64,000 nucleotides of DNA from NCBI GenBank assembly GCA_933228895.1, contig OW121852.1, positions 132,675,544-132,739,543 of the forward strand, read 5' to 3'. The stretch is from Platycnemis pennipes (Eukaryota; Arthropoda; Insecta; Odonata; Platycnemididae). The position numbers and the translations under genes were made by a program. The notes beneath the pieces were generated by a model that worked only from the letters and a program-made list of their open reading frames with translations, was not told where the DNA came from and ran no database searches. This document shows, one piece after another, positions 19,917-31,579 of this stretch (within the stretch, counting starts at the first letter, position 1; each line of letters starts with the position of its first letter).

Positions 19917-22241
19917 TTTTATGATAAAAACTTTTTGGACGCTACAGGTGGAACTGGAAAAAAGTTATTAAATTCCTAGATTCTGGCTGGTTTTCACTAT
20001 CGATATAGAAATAATATTCGGTGTTTCTGATGATTTTTCTTGCCGTAAATGAGAGCAATCTCTCGGTATATTGCCAGTGAACGGATTGGACGAATTGTTA
20101 GGTAGTTGTTCGTTAGGAAAAAGAAGTGCGTCGGCTTTACTGCCGAGATTGACTTCACGCGCACAAATTTTAAACAAAAAACCTACAAACAGCGAAGATT
20201 ACAAGCTATTTCTATATACCCGCATATAAACTTAGTATTACTAACCTCCGTAAAACGAGGTCGTTATTTGTTCTGTCCCTGCGCATTCGTTGTAGGGAGT
20301 TATCACTTTAATCAGGTTCCGTTCGGTGGAGCATTGTTGTTACTATCTGGTGACTTAAGGCAAACGCTTCCAGTTATGCCTCTCTCAACACCAGCTGATG
20401 AATTTCATTCCTGCCTGAAATATTCAACTTTTTGGAGCACAATGGAAAAATGCATTTAACAACAATGGAGAACATGCACTATTTTTTATAACTCTTTGAA
20501 TGTGAAGTTTATTAGCTGAAATGTGCTTGCCGAAAATTTTGCTGAAGAATTAAGTTGCGTTACAAAGATATTAATCTTTGAAAATTGTACTTTTTCAGCA
20601 GCTTATAAACACGACGTCATCGCATGACGTCACGGCACGGTATCACTATGGGCGTTGTTTATCTGTTTATGCTTGGAGGTAAGTAGTTAAATAAATACTT
20701 GGCGATAACTTATGTATTTATCTCATTTGTTTTATGCAATAAACAATTGTATTTCGAATTTTTACTTACGTAGTATAGATTGTAACGATCAAATCGTCCA
20801 TCAATTATATAATGCCTGTTTAGTGCCCAAGAATTTCTACTACACCTATGCAATTGCTGTTTATTTTTAGAAGAACGCCGCCATAAGGGAGTCAACCAAA
20901 GGAAATTGTCGGAATGTGCTTTTTTAAGTGTTTTTTCGGTCATCGTTTCTTTCGAGAAACGGCTAAAAACCTCCAAGCAATATATTCACTTCGTTTTCTA
21001 TTAAAAATAAATGTCTATCTCCGTAGAAATATGGAACCTATACCGTGCAGTGACGTCAGAAGGCGTTTCAGGTCACGTGACTTTCATCAATTTCCGGGAA
21101 CATTTTAATATCATTTAATAATCTTTGTGGTGGGCGTAGAAACATTTGGCTTATGTATTTAAATTGGTGAGAAAATTTCGCATCAAGTACATAATTAATC
21201 TTCGAGAAACAAATTTCATGCATATTCCCCATTCTGAGAGTTCAGCTTCAATCCGATCCAACAGCTGACATATTTTCAAGACAATCACTCGACGTCGGTA
21301 AAGATACCATACCTACAAATCCAGAAACAGGAAACATCGGTTTCCCATCTAATTTCTGCAACATCGTGAATTCAAAAGAAGAATTAGTAGACAAGGTTTT
21401 CTGAAGAATCGAAACAAATTTATGAAATCATCAATGGTTGAGCGGAAAAGCCATTCTAGCGGCTAAAAATGTCGACGTACACGATATTAAAAACATCATT
21501 GTAAACATAATCGCAGGTCAAACACTCACATACCAATCCATTGACTCCGTGACGAATCAAAGTGAAGTAGTGAATTTCCAACGGAATTTCTTAATTTTCT
21601 CGAAGTTCCCGGATTACCGTCACACGTTCTGAATTTGAAAATTGGAGTGCCAATTATATTACTCCGAAACATAAATCAGTCCAAGTTATAAAGGGCACAC
21701 GATTAGAAACAAAGTAATTGATGATGAATCTAATTGAAGCAACAATTCTGATTGGGCCTCATAAAGGTGAAGACGCACTACTTCCACGAATACCAATCAT
21801 TCTGACCAATATGGCGTTCTGGTTCAAGCGACCTGAATTTACAACACGCCTTTCGTTCGCTATGACTATCAGTAAAGCGCAAGGGCAATCTTTGCAATTG
21901 TGCGGTTTGAATTTAGAAAACGATTGCTTCTCTCACGGGCAATTATACGTCGCATGCTGAAGAGTACGTAAACCGTCTGATCCTTATGTTTATGCTGAAA
22001 ATGAACAAACAAAAAATGTAGTCAATCCATTAGCTTTACAATATGAATAGAGTTTTGGGAAAATATCCCTTTTCTTGCTTTCCTTTCACTCAACAGTATA
22101 GTCACATCAAAGCAAGGGATGGTATTGAATTGAATGATGTGTTTTCTCGGTGAATCTATGTTCGCTAAAATACTTTTATTTACTTTCCCGTTCATTTCAC
22201 ATCAGACTGAGTCACAGCGAAGCGTGGCTGGGTTTAGCTAG
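19917..22241 (+). pseudogene. Helitron helicase relic with 3' terminus
   Basis: The C-terminal Pif1-like helicase of a Helitron, a rolling-circle DNA transposon. The Walker A stretch FLDATGGTGKKLLNS lies at 19927-19975. VPFGGALLLLSGDLRQTLPV lies near 20310-20375, then ADEFHSCLKYSTFW. After the R780 insertion it resumes with VQLQSDPTADIFSRQSLDVG at 21238. AILAAKNVDVHDI, then IEATILIGPHKGEDALLPRI and SKAQGQSLQLCGLNLENDCF run to about 21955. The element ends at 22241 with a GC hairpin region and CTAG, then T. The Rep domain is absent, and frameshifts and stops make it non-functional. Confidence 0.9.
20464..21233 (+). mobile_element. R780 inverted-repeat element, copy A, inside the Helitron
   Basis: Full-length, about 770 bp. 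The ends are AATGGAGAACATGCA (left) and TGCATATTCCCCATT (right), a 15-bp inverted repeat. It splits the helicase text between KMHLTT and VQLQSD, which are adjacent in Helitron helicases. The Helitron frame therefore defines the borders to within a few bases. Subterminal inverted copies of the GACGTCAC.GCACGGTAT block lie at about 20620 and 21035. No coding capacity. Confidence 0.9.
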
Positions 22242-22644
22242 TATATCATAGAAATAAATAGAGGGTTGTGTGTGTGACGCGAGTGAGCCTGGTAACCAAT
22301 TAATCACCCCCGACCGCTGAAGAGCAGGGGTAAGCGCCATTAAGCGCCTTCCAACCCTGAGCGAGCGCTTAGCGAAGCGAAAGGACGCGGCCAAAGAATT
22401 CCCCCCCCCCCTTCCGAAGAATCGCCTTGCTCCATTGCGAGATTAATGATGGTGGGCAAATAGAAACCTCCGCACAGCATCCGTGGGAATTCCACTCCAC
22501 TCTGCTAATGCTGTGTCCTTCCATTCTCCACTCAATAATGAGGCTCATCCCTGTACAGGGAAAGGGACATAGTAAATAAAGAAAACTTTTTATCGGATTT
22601 CGGCAGTACAAATTATTATAAGTATTTAACCGGTGAAGGTATGT
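22242..22644. other. No recognised feature
   Basis: Contains a C run at about 22400 and GC-rich text around 22310-22390. No domain or repeat partner was found in the window. Confidence 0.45.
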
Positions 22645-23075
22645 TTAAATGGACATTTAATTCTTCCCACTCCCTAAATTTCACACGATGTCCCTCTTCA
22701 GCACCTTCTACCTCCCATCATTCCATCCAAGCTACCCGTTCTTCTCCTCCCTCTTCCCCGCTTACCTTACGCTCTTCCCTCAATCTCCTCCTTCAAAACA
22801 CCATCCCCTCTTATTACCTTTTCCATCCACACCTTCCGCCTTCTCCTAATTTCACCTATCAAATTTCTTTCCTCTCCTGCCAATTCTAGCACTTCATCGT
22901 TCGTCTTCCTTTCGACCCACTTTACTTTCTCCATCCTTCTTCACACCCACATCTCAAACGCCTCAACTCTGTTCTCATCTTCTTTTCGCAAAGCCCACGT
23001 TTCCGCCCCATATAGTGCAACGCTTCATATTAAACTTTTCACTAGTCTTCACTTTCACTGTTTTATTAGTTTGGC
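22645..23075 (-). pseudogene. LINE C-terminal fragment, second endonuclease-RT subfamily
   Basis: The minus strand reads, with frameshifts, ALYGAETWA-like text near 23020, EAFEMWV, EKVKWVERKTNDEVLELAGE near 22900 and GKRGRG near 22770. The 'YG.ETW', 'FEMW..RRM.KV.W..R..NEEVL' and 'G..GRGR' series is the C-terminus shared with the RTE-like copies, but the sequence is a different subfamily. Both ends are truncated. No catalytic part is present. Confidence 0.7.
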
Positions 23076-23670
23076 TCGGCTATTCGCCCTCCTGCTACAC
23101 GCCTATTTGGAATGCTAAGGGGGTGCTAAGCAAAAGTCAGTTGCAAATTAAGGAGATTCCAACGAGACTCCGTGATTCAAACTCCCGTAAAAGAGCTATG
23201 TTATATAATGAATAAATACCGATCCAGAAAAACACCTCTATGGGAAATCACCTATAGGGTGATAACGCATACACAATAATTATATGAGTATGTTACTAAA
23301 TAGCGCGTTGTAGTTACATTCTATTTCTTACGAGCTCTTTGAACTCATTATGACTTCGGAACATGACTGAATTGTTGTTGCCACGTTTAATTTACAAAGT
23401 GAGAATACATGCTCAATCTCGCTAATGCGTATTCTAAAATAGGTTAAATATATTCTTGCTTACTTTTTAACTATTCCCTTGCAGATACACGCCTCAAGCC
23501 ATTGTTTTGAATTTTATTAATATTCATATTTTTGAAAATTGTTTGGCAGCAATGACGCTGCTACCATTTGGAAGCATTGGTATTAATTACACCATGTCAA
23601 AAACCAATGAAATATTTAAATTACATAAAAAATATAAGAAGGACCTTGGTAAGGTATATTCCTAAATTAA

Positions 23671-26058
23671 CACGTTAAGCGCCATGGCGGTCCCTATGGA
23701 CCGCCGTGAAATATTCCAGGGTGGCCGCGGCGGGCGGCGGTCCGATGGGACCGCCAAGCATTTTTCCAAGTTAATCGCTGCCAAGGCCGGAGGACCGCTA
23801 CTATAGCATGTAACACGGTACGATTGGACCGCTATGGCCCCAAGGAGCATCACGGACAGCAGAGGTTCGGGGATTAATAAAAAAAATTGTAAAAATTTCA
23901 AGATTTTTTGTTAGTGTAATCAGAAATTGAAAAAATTAAATATCATTACTTTCACAAAATGTTTTATCCTCTTTAGGACAGTGCTCTGCTTAAAACACTA
24001 ACAATGCAAAAACATTTTATTTTAGAGTAAGTCTTACTAGATGAAAATTATTTTTTATGGCATACAGCAAAACAATCAATGCAAAAGTGTGGATTTCCTT
24101 CGCAGTCTTCACAATATACGATATTGTAACTTTTGGTACGTTGTTTTTACTTAGGATACCATTCTTTTTCTTATCATAACAAACCTTACAATTTTTTGTA
24201 CCCTATGTCATGGTCCTTGCTATTTTTTTCACGGAACGTGGAGTGCTTTTCCTTCTTTTGTTCAATGACGTCCCAGACTCATCGTCCTCAGCCTCTTTCT
24301 AGCCGGCAAACAGTAACTGGTGAATTAAATCTTCCCTAAATACAATTATGAGCATTGAGCCGTCATTGATATTTTTTAAACAAAAAGTGCGCATTTTCTA
24401 CGCTTGTTCCCAGTAGCAGTTCAATTGTTATTTTGCGGTACCACTGCAATGTCTTCCTCGAAGCCGATCCATAGTTGGAAAGTTGATTGGACAAATTGTT
24501 TGAACTTTTCCCTTTATTGTACGCCAATGTAGCTAAGAGTTTTTTTCACAGTTGCCATTTCGTCCTTATGCTTGGTGGATCGAATCAATTCATATTGCCG
24601 ATCTTTCCATTTCATGCTACATATTCCTCGGCAATTTCATTTCGCAACAATCTCACCAGCTTTCAACTTTTTTTGTATCGCATCTTTCGGGTTTCCTCGT
24701 CTGTTACTGCGGAGTGTCCCAAAGAGATGAGTCTTTTTGTCCAGTGGAGCATTTGCTATTTCTATGTTGGTATGGTAATTATCAGTAATTACGGTTCGCC
24801 CTGATTTCAGTGAATTTTCTGGTAAATTTTATTTGACTATTTCAGTTGGAGTGGAAACACTTGCATCTTGCGCTCTACCACAGTACATTTTCATGTTCCA
24901 TGTGAATCCTTTATCAGAGCATAACTTGAAAATTTTTATCCCGTAAATATGGTTTTTTTGTGGAATACTTATATTGCTCAATTTTAAGACATCCCCCCTG
25001 GAAGACAATTGTCTCGTCCACACAAAATCGTTCCCCAGAAGTAAAGAATGTTTGCCACTTCCTAATGAGGGATTTTATTAGGGGCTTTATTTTGTTGCAT
25101 CTATTCCCATCCGGTCACTTCACCATTGCTAAAGTGCCACATCCTTAGTATGATTTCAATATTCAATTACGCGACATAACACTTGAAAGGATGCTGACAC
25201 CAAAAAGCCTTTTTTTACACCAGTAGTGGCGAATTCTTGGTAAATAAACAATACCCATATACCCAGCAATGTCAATAAATCTCTATATTTCCTCCATCGT
25301 AGCGGGTTACAAGGAGTGTAGCCTGGATTGCCGATTATTCACTTTGGCACTTACGTGCACCGTTGAAATAGAAAGGAATTTAAGTGTACAAAGACTCGTT
25401 ACTGAAAACATCTAAACATTAGTGTGCATAAAGTATCTCTAACCGGATCGGATACATATTCGGATAAAGTATCTATTATTTCGAAGATGAGGCGAATAGA
25501 TCCACTAAAATGTTGTAGCAGATATATCCCGCAAACCCATTAGCTCTATGCAATGGGAATACAAAATTCTACCTTTTGATTAATAAGTAATGCCGCTATG
25601 ATTGCGTACCACGAGGTAAAAGAAACAAGGTATAAGAGTGAGCTGAAGTGGGAAGGGCTCAATGAAAGCGTTGGGTGTCGGCAAGGTGCCTTGGATGACA
25701 CTTGAGACATGTGTGAGCAAAGAAATAGGCAGTATGAATGTTAAAATGTAAGCATTCATCAGGTGAAATATCGAATGAACGAGTCAACGCGAATAACACA
25801 GTCGTCCGTCATGGCGGTCCCATACGACGTGGACCGCCATGGGACCGCCGCGGCAACAGAGGACAAATGGTTACCGTGGTTGCCATGGCGGTCCCCTGGG
25901 ACCGCTAAAAAAATTCAATATTTTTAGAAAAAAACGGCAAATAATAATATGTATAAGGAGTTACTATATTTCTAAACGATATTCAAAGTCATAAAACTTA
26001 AAAAAAAAAAATTGGCCCTGATGGCATTTTTTGAAAATTCATGTCGGCGCTGAACGTG
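23671..26058 (-). mobile_element. piggyBac-like element, 2.39 kb relic
   Basis: The left end follows TTAA (23667-23670) and begins CACGTTAAGCGCC. The right end is its inverted repeat GGCGCTGAACGTG (26046-26058), followed by GTTAG, a decayed TTAA. Both subterminal regions carry palindromic GGCGGTCC...GGACCGCC motifs (23680-23870 and 25810-25912). The paralogue at 46307-48385 lacks the element and has a single TTAA at 47117-47120. The length is typical of piggyBac elements. Confidence 0.85.
24050..25330 (-). pseudogene. piggyBac-like transposase remnant
   Basis: Broken minus-strand frames give the domains in order. From about 25310: IYRFIDIAGYMGIVYLPRIR, then HYWCKKRLFGVSILSSVMSR. Near 25020: VDETIVFQGG, with the first catalytic Asp, then NHIYGIKIFKLCSDKGFTWN. 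Near 24790: VITDNYHTNIEI, with the second catalytic Asp, then LFGTLRSNRRGNPKDA and KWKDRQYELI. Near 24510: AYNKGK, with the third Asp region decayed. At 24060-24126 is the cysteine-rich end YCEDCEGNPHFCIDCF. About 430 codons' worth of text remain, with many stops. The N-terminus is missing. Confidence 0.9.
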
Positions 26059-26515
26059 GTTAGTAAATAGGCTTGTAAGCACGTTCCGTCACAAGTACCG
26101 TTGCCAATGATAACAAAATACTGTAGCGCCACTTTCATGTAACTAAGGATTTTCAGCTTTTTTTCGAGCAAACATTTATTAATACCGATTAAACAAGTGA
26201 GGTAAGGCGAGCACTTTTTCACAATGCTAAATTCTACATAAAATTGCGCATCTTATATTAGTTTTTCGTCAAAACGACATTTATCTCTACATTATTAATC
26301 TGCAAATTATACTGCTTCAACCATGCTCTGTCATATAACCACATATAAAATATCTGATTTTCAACGTCTTTTTTCTTCAAATATATTATGGAATGGCCTC
26401 ATTATTTTATTGCCAATCGATAGATGGACCAAAAAATTGTGTGTCCTGATATTATCACGAAAATGACATCTAATTCATAATTCGGTAGAGCCTCCTTAAC
26501 AAAGTTTATATCGTC

Positions 26516-27749
26516 CGCATATTATTTTTCGCCACTAAAAGTTTTAAATTCCGATTCAATGTTCGAAAAATATCACGACTCGTTTATATATGTTCATTTA
26601 CTGTTTGATAGAGTTCCTGGGAGATCTTGCAAAAGATTTCGAAGAAAGTGGGGAATCAACTCAGCAACAAACTCCCGTGTTCCTCATTACAAAAAAACAT
26701 AGTGGTAAAGTTATAAATTAGTTGAATAATAAAAAAAAACCTTTAAGCCGGGTAACATGCTAATTTACTTTCGTGGTCACCACGATCATATTGGAATGAA
26801 TTTGGTGATTATCAGGAAAATATATAAATCAAAAGGTCAAATATACCACCTAAAGCGGGGGAATCACTCCACGAATTCAAATTATCCGACGTAATTATCG
26901 CTCTCTCTCTCCTTTTTGAGAAAATTTCAAACTATCATTTCCATCGAAAAATACAAAATAAATGATTGAATTATGAGACCATGATTGGATAATGATTTGG
27001 AAAGCATTGCCAAATGTTCGCGAGAGACCTTTGCCATAACCGCTCCCCTCGAAACTTTAAAATTGAGTGCGAAGCGGCATCGATCCAGTCGGAGCCTCAT
27101 CCCTTACCCTCATTTCCTTATGGCGGCAACTCTCGCCATCTGAAGCCACTAGGGGCCCAACCATTCTTGAGATGCTAAGTGAGGCATTAGGTTTCACGCG
27201 GTTGAAGGATTTCGAAGAGTACCGACCCGGGAAAAACCCACCCGACGCAAAATTCATCGCTTCCATCGAATTAAGGAAGAGGTGCAGATGCAGGGAATAT
27301 CCTCCCAAGATGCATTCGCCGTGGATCGGAGTCTGGTGCGGTGGAAGGTATTAAGACGCTGTCAATTACGTCGCAGGTGACAGGAGGGAGATAAATTGGG
27401 CATCCGGAGACGGGAAGAAGCTGAGGATATCCTTGGAGGGATAACGGAAATGAATACGTGCGAGAGAATATATGAATGCATTTGGATTCAGCCCCGCTTG
27501 TGTCTAGCCTGCGGAGCTGAGTAGCAAAAGTGCCCGTCCTCTCCATTTCAGAGCCTCCCCTCTCCATCATCTGGTGCTTTCCCTTGGGAAATGAATTTCT
27601 TACAGAAGGTTGTTTTCAATCGATTTCCACTGTTGCTGTAGGGACCACAATAGAGGGATTAACTCTGGGTGCCTAGCGGCAAACCGATATTGGTTTCTAC
27701 CCGGTTATTTTCCCGGTTCAACACTGGTAATGTCTTTCGGGCGTTCCTC
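26516..27749. other. No recognised feature
   Basis: The frames at 27067-27354 (plus) and 27271-27570 (minus) overlap in a GC-richer segment and show no domain. It may be single-copy sequence. Confidence 0.45.
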
Positions 27750-27867
27750 CACGTAGTTTTGTGTCAAGGCGACGGCAGTTTCTCCAGCCATCCTGCAGGC
27801 GTCTTCAGGTCAGAATTGTCGATGCCTCAATTCAATTCAAAAATCGTTTATTTTCCCCAATAACAAA
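27750..27867 (-). repeat. Penelope-type end module plus flank
   Basis: The minus strand reads ACCTGAAGACGCC, a hairpin-like GCC...GGC, then GAGAAACTGCCGTCG near 27760-27815. This is the same layout as the modules at 13.8 and 14.0 kb. ATTCAAAAATCGTTTATTTT next to it leads into the palindrome. Confidence 0.5.
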
Positions 27868-28098
27868 AATAGAATATACATAACAATAACAAACAATAAT
27901 CATTTGACAATTAAGGAGCCCTGTTTTAAGATTTTAATATCCTCTTCAGGGTTTGTCGATGCTTCAAGATTCAAGATTCAAAGAACGTTTATTGAATCTT
28001 GAAGCATCGACAAACCCTGAAGCGGATATTAAAATCCTAAAACAGGGCTCCCCAATTGTCAAATTATCATTGTTTGTTATTGTTATGTATATTCTATT
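27868..28098. repeat. Palindrome with 107-bp arms
   Basis: Left arm 27868-27974 and right arm 27992-28098 are reverse complements with about seven mismatches, around a 17-bp loop. From the centre outward the right arm reads TTGAATCTTGAAGC, ACAAACCCTGAAG, a segment ending AAAACAGGGCTCC and a T-rich end. It looks like two retroelement 3' ends placed head to head. Confidence 0.9.
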
Positions 28099-28735
28099 AT
28101 ACATTTCTAAATTGGCAGTCTTATATTGGGGCTTGGGTGTCGTAGGTCGTCTCTGATTGGTCCTGTTATTCTTGTGGTCACAAGTGGGCTCTGATTGGTC
28201 GTCGATTTTCCCGGGCTTCAGGTTTTCCACACGCTCATTCCAAATGCCTTCACTCAATCATTTCTCTCCCTCGAAGCCATCATTTAACGAATCACCTCTT
28301 TCATATTTTTTGTCTTTCTCCGCCAAGTCCACTATTCTCCGCAAGGATAAAATGTCCACTCTGAACTTTCGCTACTCTACCCCGCGACTGTACCCTATCA
28401 TACTCATCCAGATCTAGATTCGATAGAGCAACAACAGTAGGAAATTGTGCCTTTAAGACGTTAAAAATGTTCTATGATGTTTTGAACTTTCACAAATGTT
28501 AATTATTTTAAATTCAAGAATTACGAACTGACAGCGGAAAACATTAACGGAGTCTCCCGCTGGTATGCAATATGTAATTAGAGAACAAATCATCCAACTT
28601 GGGTGGAAATTAAACCCATATTCCTTGATTTCCAGCAGAATGGTTAAACCAGTGAACCGGAGAGAAATTGGTGAACCTAGGGTCGTATCCCGGCAAAGGT
28701 GAATAATTTTGTCGCCTATTCATTTCAAGTGAAGT
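28099..28735. other. No recognised feature
   Basis: A weak tRNA-like B box (GGGTCGTATCCC) at 28680-28692 is not enough to call a SINE. Confidence 0.4.
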
Positions 28736-28860
28736 CAAAAGGTGTTTATTTCAGCCATCGCCAATGTCAAGTAAAATACAATACAATATATGATAATGAT
28801 ACAAAGGGTGATTATTTACAGCGTTGTCACCCTGTTATAGGGGATTAGCCTCTTCAGGGA
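28736..28860 (-). repeat. Retroelement end related to the 27.9-kb palindrome arm
   Basis: The minus strand reads CCCTGAAGAGGC, then TATAACAGGGTGAC, an AT-rich part and AATAAACACCTTTTG. The order CCTGAAG - CAGGG - AT-rich - AATAAA matches the palindrome arms at 27868-28098, though the sequence is diverged. Confidence 0.5.
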
Positions 28861-29369
28861 TGTGTATGAAAACAATTTCATTTCACTATTATCAAGATAT
28901 ATATGTCGATCAGCATAAGATCAAAGGCAAGATCTTGTGAGTGATTACAACCTATTGTTTGCAATTGTGCCTCGCAAAAAAAGCGAAATGATGTAATTAA
29001 TTCATTTCCCAGTGAACCTGCGCAAAACATTCCCAAATGCAAACTTCCGCCTAAATATAATACCTTTTGTTTGGTTGTCAGACACAGTAAAATGGAAGTT
29101 TGCACACATTGAACAGGCTTTTAATGGGAACGCATTTACAATTTGAAATACCGTTCATTGATAATTTATTTTCACGATTAAAATCAAGATATAACTCTTC
29201 TGCTCGTCGTTGTTTCTTTGCGTCTCCCAGGGGGCTTTCTATTCCCGTTACGCTTTGTCAAAATACTTCTTATTATATAAATATACAGCGTGTTCTAACA
29301 TGAGCTATGCACGCCTTTTCTGAAGTCTTTAAAAAATCCTATGCTCTAATCAGAAAAAGACAAAATTTG
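28861..29369. other. No recognised feature
   Basis: AT-rich, with no convincing coding region or repeat partner. Confidence 0.45.
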
Positions 29370-29435
29370 CAATTTACCACATAAAAACTTTATTCCGACC
29401 CGGGTTTCGTTGGCACTGCAACATCGTCAGGTCTC
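29370..29435 (-). repeat. Penelope-type end module
   Basis: The minus strand reads CCTGACGATG, then a GTTG...CAAC hairpin, then GAAACCCGGGTCGG and AATAAAGTTTTTATG. It has the layout of the 13.8- and 37.1-kb modules. Confidence 0.55.
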
Positions 29436-30039
29436 TATGCTCTAATAACATCGGTATTGGCTTAGTGTTAGTTGGCAAAATGGGTTGTGATGAAACAATA
29501 ATATTTATACGATTCCTAAATGTTATTATTTTCCGACGAGTTTCAAGGCTTCCGTGTCGTTATTAAGTGTAATATTAATAACTAGCTGCATGTGCCATTA
29601 ATATTGACGGAAAATGTCAAAGGGTTAATTAATGTCGTTTTTGCTATGTCGCAGTAAGCTCATAAATTAGCAAGCAGTATGAAATTTTGCGACAGTCTCT
29701 CGTTTATTGGTAATAGATTTATTTTGAAACATGAAGACTTACCCCAACTAGTTAAGCCACTAATGGCGTATGCCATTCTTCTCTTGATGTTTTCCATTCT
29801 GCATTGTTGTTCCAGGTTTTTTTTTCGAAATCCCGCTGCATTCCGTGTCTTTCTCTGTTCCTACTCGCCCTCATCTTTCTCTTCCTTCAGTTCTCCTCCT
29901 GCGGTTTACTATCAGGGTTACCTCCTTCGTCCCCCGTGAGTTTGCGATCCCTGACTGGTCTGGAATCGAACCAAAGACACTGTCGCCAACGTGTCATATT
30001 AGTCGGTATGGTCATCATCCATCTATTCATCCGAATCCG
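29436..30039. other. No firm feature; B-box-like site
   Basis: GGTTCGATTCC on the minus strand near 29963-29973 is a good polymerase III B box, but no A box is placed correctly. It could be a SINE scrap. Confidence 0.35.
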
Positions 30040-30495
30040 GATCCGAATGAATTGGGTTTGATCAGAGCACTAAAAGGTGTGCTGCGTAGAGCAGCTAGGT
30101 TCGTTAAAAGGTGTTACGATTGCTTGAGTAGTGTTTCAGAATTAATACAAGAATCAGGGTGGGAATCATCATCAGAGCGTTGGTTAAAGTACAGTTTAAT
30201 CTATTAGAGAAATTTGCTAGATTGTCGTACTGATAGATTCCAAATGTCATTTTCCCCCGTACTGTAAGAAAACAGAACAGGCATCATAGCAAAATGATAG
30301 GTAGGGGAAATATTTTTGAGTAGTCTATGGTGCATTGGTGCATGTATTATTCCCTTAAATAGTATAGATACTAACAAAATAGTTGCATGAGACCCCATAG
30401 TTGCTTGTTTACATGTCAATGGTGCATGCTTGGTGATCTCCACCCCCTGCCACACACCCTCGCGGTGGCTAGCAGGTATCGTGTAGATGTATGGT
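30040..30495 (+). pseudogene. CR1-like LINE subfamily B, 3' fragment
   Basis: Starts near the DP-E-G codons. It continues with RAARFVKRCYD and ends in a 3' UTR with a stem-loop (30440-30475) and a GTAGATGTA tail. The loop differs from subfamily A (CCTCGCGG instead of CTTTATGG). The same UTR occurs at 48685-49481 and 50357-50605. Stops and a deletion interrupt the coding part. Confidence 0.8.
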
Positions 30496-30987
30496 AGAAA
30501 ATTGTGTTTGAAACAATTCAGCTGTATTTTACCTAACAACTTCTTACATGAAGTTTATTATTTCAGTAGAAATAGTTAGGAATTACTTAAGGAGACAATG
30601 CGCAGTACGCAATGTTTTTTGCGTCCCAGTTCAATTAATCCTGCTCATATACTTAGGCAAGATACCAACAAAATGCGTGGACGAACTCTGCTCTGAAAGT
30701 ACCATCTAAAAGGGAAATGAATCATATGAATAAAAGAGCTCTCGAATACTCCTTACGCAGGATGATTCGTGATGAAAATTGGTGCCCAGTACAATAGCTA
30801 AGGACCATTCGTAAGTGAACAGACCCACGTCCACAGCCTCCTTAGAGAGTGTGAGAGAGCTTCTCATCTTATTCAGTGGCAGCGTCTGCGGAATAAAAGG
30901 GTTTATTAACTGTGGGAAGAAGTCGCGGAGGAATCGCTTCGCAGCCATGTTTGTAAAACACGCTTACCTTTTGTTTGCTGGCGGTAT
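30496..30987. other. No recognised feature
   Basis: Short frames at 30706-30948 (minus) and around 30815 (plus) have no known motif. Confidence 0.45.
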
Positions 30988-31423
30988 TCTCTTAAATAAA
31001 TTCCAAGATAATATTTTCAGTGATGGCGTTAAACATATTTTTCAAGCCCCAACATACTATGGTAGACTGGACCATAATCACAAACTTAGAGAAATTGATA
31101 GCCGAACTGACAGATTCAAATGTTCTTTTTTCCTCGTACAATTGATATCTACGAATAACGGTAAATATGTCCAATACGAGTGTAACGATGGATAACATTG
31201 GTAGCTGCATGTTGGTATAAGGACTTACAGCTAACCCAACTAACGGCATGTTTTTGCATGCTTAGTTTGCTATTTTTATCTTTTTATTGATTGCAGTTTA
31301 GACGAATATATTAATACTAATCGTTTTAAATGCATGATATGTAGTGCATGTTTGGTGAGAATTCACCTCCTGCCACACACCTTTATGGTGACTTGCAGGG
31401 CATTATGTAGATGTAGATGTATT
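30988..31423 (+). pseudogene. CR1-like LINE subfamily A, 3' fragment
   Basis: Contains LLNKFQDNIFSDGVKHIFQA, then TYYGRLDHNHKLREIDSRTD, the stop, the UTR with the stem-loop and a GATGTAGATGT tail. It is 5'-truncated. Flanking TTGCTGGCG (left) and TTGCCGGAG (right) may be a 9-bp target duplication with two changes. Confidence 0.85.
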
Positions 31424-31579
31424 GCCGGAGAATGGCGAAGTGCGAAATGCTACGAGACAGGACGTGAAATGTGATTTACAATTCTGATTTTCATGCATAG
31501 CTTTCCTCTACGTTGCTCTGCCATGGCGAATGATTTTCGTGAATTTTCTGCGCCATAGAAAAATTTAGAGTCTGCTTCT
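31424..31579. other. No recognised feature
   Basis: Short spacer between two LINE fragments. Confidence 0.4.

Larger units (their letters stand above)
23187..26515. repeat. Older repeat, copy 1, split by piggyBac
   Basis: Segments 23187-23670 and 26059-26515 align, in order, with 46307-47120, 47117-47373 and 48235-48385. Shared anchors include AACTCATT.TGAC, GCCACGTTTAA and AAGAAGGACCTTG on the left. On the right they are GTAAGCACGT, AAACAAGTGA.GTAAGG and the ATTGCC.ATCGATAGATG / GGAGCCTCCTTAA blocks. No coding region was recognised. What the repeat itself is remains unknown. Confidence 0.75.

Noticed and set aside
27067..27354. A 95-codon protein gene, with a 99-codon frame opposite
   Set aside because: Overlapping frames on both strands in GC-richer DNA, with no motif or splice context.
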